Source of the DNA: Lentzea albidocapillata subsp. violacea
GTDB taxonomy: Bacteria > Actinomycetota > Actinomycetes > Mycobacteriales > Pseudonocardiaceae
DNA: 64,000 nt
Reading direction: 5' to 3'
Assembly (NCBI RefSeq): GCF_900100275.1
Contig: NZ_FNET01000023.1
Location: 1-64,000 of the forward strand
Shown here: in pieces, positions 60,309 to 64,000 of the stretch
Layout of the letters: every line of letters begins with the position of its first letter
Position numbering within the stretch: position 1 is the stretch's first letter
The notes under the pieces: model-generated
The model's input: the letters and a program-made list of their open reading frames with translations, nothing else
Database searches by the model: none
Told to the model about the DNA's origin: nothing
Translations under genes and position numbers: made by a program

Positions 60309-61000
60309 GACGATTTGCTCCTTGCCGCTTCCACGAGGGCTTCGAAAAGCCTCAGGTCCTCGATGTCCTGCTCCGGGTGCGACTGCACCCCGACGACGAA
60401 CCGCGCGCCTTCCAGCTCAACGGCTTCCACGGTCCCGTCGGGCGCCTTCGCGGTGACGCGCAGCCCGTCCGCCACGCGGTCGAGCGACTGGTGGTGATGG
60501 CACTGCACGGTCGTCTCCGGGCCGATGATCGTGTAGAGGTGCGTGTCCCGCAGGACCTCGATCTCGGTGCTCCCGAACACCCCCGGCGCCTCGTTGTGGC
60601 CCTCGACGTGCTGGTGCAGCGTGCCGCCCAGCGCCACGTTGAGCACCTGCATGCCCCGGCACACGCCGAGCACCGGCAGGTCGAGCTTCAGCGCGGCGTC
60701 GACGAGCGCGAACTCGGCGTCGTCGCGGGCGCGGCTCGGTTCGCCGGTCTTCTCGTGCCTCTCGGCACCGTAGGCGGCGGGGTCGATGTCGGCACCGCCA
60801 GCGATCACCAGGCCGTCCAGGAACCCGATCGTCTCGGCGTTCCAGGTGCCGACCGGCGGCAGCATGACGGGGTTGCCCCCGGCCTCGACCACGCAGTCGA
60901 GATAACCGCGGTAGAGCACCGCGGCCTCCACGTCCCACAGCCCGAAGCGTGTGCGCTCCAGGTACGTGCTGATGCCGATGAGCGGCTTAGAGGCGCTCAA
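60305..61000 (-). CDS. Gamma-glutamyl-gamma-aminobutyrate hydrolase-like class I amidotransferase
   Basis: This 231-residue PuuD-like enzyme has the nucleophile in LPVLGVCRGMQVLNV and the His-Glu in GVQSHPEQD. It would release glutamate from the gamma-glutamylated acid after oxidation. A TTG start at 61000 lies inside the end of the GlnA-like gene (14-base overlap), with GGAGAAGG upstream. Confidence 0.9.
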   Translation of the reverse strand: MSASKPLIGISTYLERTRFGLWDVEAAVLYRGYLDCVVEAGGNPVMLPPVGTWNAETIGFLDGLVIAGGADIDPAAYGAERHEKTGEPSRARDDAEFALVDAALKLDLPVLGVCRGMQVLNVALGGTLHQHVEGHNEAPGVFGSTEIEVLRDTHLYTIIGPETTVQCHHHQSLDRVADGLRVTAKAPDGTVEAVELEGARFVVGVQSHPEQDIEDLRLFEALVEAARSKSS

Positions 61001-62327
61001 ACCCGCGCACCTTCTCCCAGTCCGTGACCGCCGCCTCGAACGCGGTCAGCTCGACCTTGGCCGCGTTCAGGTAGTGGTCGACGACGTCCTTGCCGAACGC
61101 CTCGCGCGCGATCGTGCTGTCCGCCAACAGGTCCGCCGCCTCGCGCAGCGTCGTCGGCACCGTCGGCCGGTCGGACGCGTAGGCGTTGCCGACGAACTCG
61201 TCCTCCAGCTCCAGCTCCTGCTCGACGCCGTGCAGCCCGGCCGCGATCAGTGCCGCCACCGCGAGGTACGGGTTCACGTCACCGCCGGGGACCCGGTTCT
61301 CGAACCGCAGCCCGTGGCCGTGGCCGACGACCCGCAGCGCGCACGTGCGGTTGTCCCGTCCCCACGCGACGGCGGTCGGCGCGAACGAGCCCTTCACGAA
61401 ACGCTTGTAGGAGTTGATGTTCGGGGCGAGGAAGTAGGTGAGCTCCCGCAGCCCGGCCAGCTGGCCCGCGAGGAAGTGCTTCATCAGCTGCGACATGCCG
61501 TGGCCCTCGGCGAAGACCGGCTCACCGTCCCTGGAGCGCAGGGAGAGGTGGATGTGGCAGGAGTTGCCCTCGCGTTCGTTGTACTTCGCCATGAACGTGA
61601 GCGCTTTGCCCTGCTGGGCCGCGATCTCCTTGGAACCGTTCTTGTAGATCGCGTGCTGGTCGCACGTGCGCAGCGCCGTCGTGTACTTGAACGCGATCTC
61701 GTGCTGGCCGGGATTGCACTCGCCCTTGGCGGACTCGACGACCATGCCGGCACCTGTCATGCCGTTGCGAATGGCGCGCAGCAACGGTTCCACGCGCGCG
61801 GTGCCGAGCAACGAGTAGTCGACGTTGTACTGGTTGGACGGCGTGAGGTCGCGGTAGCCGGCGTTCCAGGCCTGCTCGTAGGAGTCGTCGAAGAGGATGA
61901 ACTCCAGCTCGGTGCCGACGTAGCAGTCCAGGCCGAGCGCGGCGAGCCGGTCGAGCTGCCTGCGCAGGATCTGCCGCGGCGAGGCGACGACGGGGTCGCC
62001 GTTCTCCCAGACGACGTCGCACATGACGAGGGCGGTGCCCTCCTGCCACGGCACGCGGCGGAGCGTCTCGATATCCGGTTTCATCACGAAGTCGCCGTAC
62101 CCGCGCTCCCAGCTCGACATCTCGAAGCCGCTGACCGGGTTCATCTCGACGTCGACGGCGAGCAGGTAGTTGCAGCCCTCGGCGGAGTGCCCGAGAACCT
62201 CGTCGAGGAAGTACCGCGCGGCGCACCGCTTGCCCTGCAGGCGGCCCTGCATGTCGACGATCGCGACCAGGACGGTGTCGATCTCACCGGTGTCCACGGC
62301 TTCGCGCAACTCCTCGACGGTCAGCAT
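60987..62327 (-). CDS. Glutamine synthetase-like gamma-glutamyl-amine ligase (GlnA4/PuuA type)
   Basis: The protein has 446 residues of the GS fold: GTELEFILFD, ESAKGECNPGQHEI, EREGNSCHIHLSL, NSYKRFVKGSFAP and RVVGHGHGLRFENR. It lacks the usual adenylylation context. It resembles the GlnA-like enzymes that glutamylate ethanolamine (GlnA4) or polyamines (GlnA3). The divergent Eat-type permease favours ethanolamine. ATG 62327 has GGAGGAACG upstream. Confidence 0.88.
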   Translation of the reverse strand: MLTVEELREAVDTGEIDTVLVAIVDMQGRLQGKRCAARYFLDEVLGHSAEGCNYLLAVDVEMNPVSGFEMSSWERGYGDFVMKPDIETLRRVPWQEGTALVMCDVVWENGDPVVASPRQILRRQLDRLAALGLDCYVGTELEFILFDDSYEQAWNAGYRDLTPSNQYNVDYSLLGTARVEPLLRAIRNGMTGAGMVVESAKGECNPGQHEIAFKYTTALRTCDQHAIYKNGSKEIAAQQGKALTFMAKYNEREGNSCHIHLSLRSRDGEPVFAEGHGMSQLMKHFLAGQLAGLRELTYFLAPNINSYKRFVKGSFAPTAVAWGRDNRTCALRVVGHGHGLRFENRVPGGDVNPYLAVAALIAAGLHGVEQELELEDEFVGNAYASDRPTVPTTLREAADLLADSTIAREAFGKDVVDHYLNAAKVELTAFEAAVTDWEKVRGFERL

Positions 62328-62437
62328 CCCGCGTTCCTCCAAAGGTATGTCTGCGAGCCATTGGCTGCACCATCTTGACACCACCGGGTGACGAGCGCCA
62401 CCCTCAACCACTGCTTAAAGGACTATTAGGAGTCCAT

Positions 62438-63862
62438 ATGGCCAAGCACGTCGAGTACGAGAAGGTAGGCAGCGACTACCTGGAGCACCGTCAGCTCAAG
62501 CGTGGCGCAGCGGGCTGGGTCCTGCTGGCCGGGCTGGGTGTCTCGTACGTGATCTCCGGTGACTTCGCCGGGTGGAACTTCGGCCTCGCCCAGGGTGGCT
62601 GGGGCGGGATGCTGGTCGCCACGATCCTGATGGCGACGATGTACACCTGCATGGTGTTCGGTCTCGCCGAACTGGCTTCAGCCCTCCCTGTGGCGGGCGC
62701 GGGCTACGGTTTCGCGAGGCGCGCGCTCGGCCCGTTGGGCGGGTACGCCACAGGTATCGCCATTCTCATCGAGTACGCCATCGCTCCCGCGGCGATCTCG
62801 GTGTTCATCGGCGACTACGTCAAAGCTCTCGGTCTGCTGGACGCCACCTGGCCCGTGTACCTGGTGTGCTACATCGTGTTCGTCGGCATCCACCTCTACG
62901 GCGTCGGCGAGGCGCTGCGGGTGATGTTCGTGATCACCGGTGTCGCGGTCGTGGCCCTGGTCGCGTTCGTGGCGGGCATGATCCCGAAGTTCGACTCCGC
63001 GAAGCTGTTCGACATCGGCGACGGCTCGTTCCTGCCGATGGGCGTGACAGGGGCGTGGGGCGCGATCGTGTTCGCGATCTGGTTCTTCCTCGCGGTGGAG
63101 GGCGTGCCGCTGGCCGCCGAGGAAGCGCGCGATCCCAAGCGGGACATGCCTCGCGGCATCATCGGCGCGATGGTCGTGCTGCTGGTGTTCGCGGCGGCCA
63201 TCCTACTGGTCGCACCCGGCGGTGCGGGTTCAGAGGCGCTGAAGGCGTCGGGCAATCCGCTGCCTGAGGCGGTCCGCGCTGCCTATGGTGGCGACACGTT
63301 CCTGGCGCAGCTGGTCAACTACGTCGGCCTCGCGGGTCTGGTCGCGTCGTTCTTCTCGATCATCTACGCGTACTCCCGTCAGCTCTTCGCCCTGTCCCGC
63401 GCGGGTTACCTGCCGCGCTGGCTGTCGAAGACGGGCAAGCGCAAGACGCCTTATCTGGCCTTGATCGTGCCCGGCACCATCGGGTTCGCACTGGCCACGA
63501 TCATGAAGTCGGTCGACCCGGTGACGGGTGGCGCGCGGCTCATCAACATCGCGGTGTTCGGTGCGGCCCTGTCCTACGTGCTGATGATGGTGTCGCACAT
63601 CGTTCTGCGTAAGACGGCTCCGGACCTGCCTCGCCCGTACCGGACCCCTGGCGGTGTGGTGACCACGAGCGTGGCGCTGGTTCTGGCCGTGGCCGCGGTC
63701 ATCGCGACGTTCTTCGTGGACGAGATCGCTGCCGCTGTGACGGCGGGCATCGTGTTGGTCGCCGTTGCGTACTACTGGTTCTACAGTCGCCATCACCTGG
63801 TCGCGAACGCTCCGGAGGAGGAGTTCGCGGCGATCGCGAAGGCGGAGGCCGAACTCGACTGA
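62438..63862 (+). CDS. APC-superfamily permease, Eat (ethanolamine) type
   Basis: This 474-residue transporter has about 12 helices. ISGDFAGWNFGLAQGGWGGMLVA, YTCMVFGLAELASALPVAGAGYGF and GIAILIEYAIAPAA resemble the ethanolamine permease Eat. It diverges from the GlnA-like ligase operon with 110 bases between, so uptake and gamma-glutamylation are likely coregulated. The start is ATG 62438 with TTAGGAG. The substrate could also be another amine. Confidence 0.87.
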   Translation: MAKHVEYEKVGSDYLEHRQLKRGAAGWVLLAGLGVSYVISGDFAGWNFGLAQGGWGGMLVATILMATMYTCMVFGLAELASALPVAGAGYGFARRALGPLGGYATGIAILIEYAIAPAAISVFIGDYVKALGLLDATWPVYLVCYIVFVGIHLYGVGEALRVMFVITGVAVVALVAFVAGMIPKFDSAKLFDIGDGSFLPMGVTGAWGAIVFAIWFFLAVEGVPLAAEEARDPKRDMPRGIIGAMVVLLVFAAAILLVAPGGAGSEALKASGNPLPEAVRAAYGGDTFLAQLVNYVGLAGLVASFFSIIYAYSRQLFALSRAGYLPRWLSKTGKRKTPYLALIVPGTIGFALATIMKSVDPVTGGARLINIAVFGAALSYVLMMVSHIVLRKTAPDLPRPYRTPGGVVTTSVALVLAVAAVIATFFVDEIAAAVTAGIVLVAVAYYWFYSRHHLVANAPEEEFAAIAKAEAELD

Positions 63863-63863
63863 G

Positions 63864-63902
63864 CGAGCGGCGGCACGGCTTCGTCGGCCGTGCCGCCGCT
63901 CG
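63864..63902 (+). terminator. Terminator after the permease gene
   Basis: A perfect 16-bp stem (63864-63879, 63887-63902) with 7-base loop starts immediately after the stop. Confidence 0.85.
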
Positions 63903-63914
63903 GCGTCCGCGGTG

Positions 63915-63967
63915 CCCCTAACGAGGTTCGACATTCCCCTAACGGGTGACCTTCGGCCCCTAAGGAG
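63915..63967. promoter_or_regulatory. Three CCCCTAA boxes at exact 21-bp spacing
   Basis: CCCCTAA occurs at 63915, 63936 and 63957. The third is followed by GG rather than CG. Direct heptamers two helical turns apart suggest cooperative binding of a regulator. The gene they control would lie beyond the window end; no gene is visible in 63903-64000. Confidence 0.55.
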
Positions 63968-64000
63968 TTCAGCCGCCCGAAGTACGGGGATCACACCCGA

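Noticed and set aside
58941..60497. A 518-codon plus-strand frame over the aldehyde dehydrogenase
   Set aside because: It is a shadow of the minus-strand enzyme, which shows all catalytic motifs.

Overview
The window is about 71 percent GC-type actinobacterial chromosome. GTG starts are frequent, many genes are coupled by 4-bp ATGA or GTGA overlaps, and most terminators are strong GC hairpins. The gene content (ergothioneine, phosphatidylinositol mannosides, a mycothiol-type DinB protein, DUF397/XRE pairs, an F420-type LLM enzyme, a HelR-type helicase) points to Pseudonocardiales, most likely a Lentzea/Saccharothrix/Actinosynnema relative. The genus is only a guess.

Region 1 (1-7.7 kb): the C-terminal end of an IS630-type transposase, a secreted TAP-like peptidase, then the ergothioneine operon egtA-egtB-egtC-egtD on the minus strand. 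A TnpB-bearing IS200/IS605-type element sits in the opposite orientation exactly between egtC and egtD. Region 2 (7.75-10.1 kb): a three-gene ATP-grasp RiPP (graspetide) cluster made of precursor, ATP-grasp ligase and a PCMT-type methyltransferase. A 15-bp palindrome in its leader recurs at the start of a DUF397 gene at 19.9 kb. Region 3 (10.1-20.1 kb): a secreted multidomain PQQ-type sugar dehydrogenase, an AcnR-like TetR with a perfect 24-bp palindrome upstream, a P450, a POT peptide transporter, small enzymes and an XRE-DUF397 pair.

Region 4 (20.1-54.2 kb): minus-strand pieces of one conserved actinobacterial block occur in the order yebC, pdxT, pdxS, nudix, pimA, patA, pgsA, hit, thrS. 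They are separated by inserted modules. Between pdxT and pdxS lie an amino-acid permease, a methionine-gamma-lyase-like enzyme with a divergent Lrp, azlCD with a divergent XRE-cupin regulator, an unknown gene, and a HelR-type RNA polymerase protector behind a rifamycin-associated-element-like inverted repeat. Between pdxS and nudix lie an EF-G-like gene and a pyrimidine/hydantoin catabolic locus: PucR regulator, NCS1 transporter, beta-ureidopropionase, dihydropyrimidinase, LLM flavoenzyme, class III aminotransferase and MmsA. The same gap also holds remnant genes and a TPR-STAND NTPase. Between pgsA and hit lie a 55-bp tandem repeat, an XRE/DUF5753 regulator with a 26-bp operator-like palindrome, and a tiny two-helix membrane protein.

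Region 5 (54.2-64 kb): a GNAT acetyltransferase, two small proteins of unknown role, an acyl-CoA synthetase, and a gamma-glutamylation/ethanolamine-type amine catabolic operon (GlnA-like ligase, PuuD-like hydrolase, aldehyde dehydrogenase, SDR, FadR-type regulator) divergent from an Eat-type permease. The window ends in three CCCCTAA boxes spaced exactly 21 bp apart. The strongest candidates for follow-up are the graspetide cluster with its shared palindrome, the TnpB insertion in the egt operon, the HelR control element, the pyrimidine pathway that lacks a recognisable dihydropyrimidine dehydrogenase, and the 55-bp hairpin repeat.
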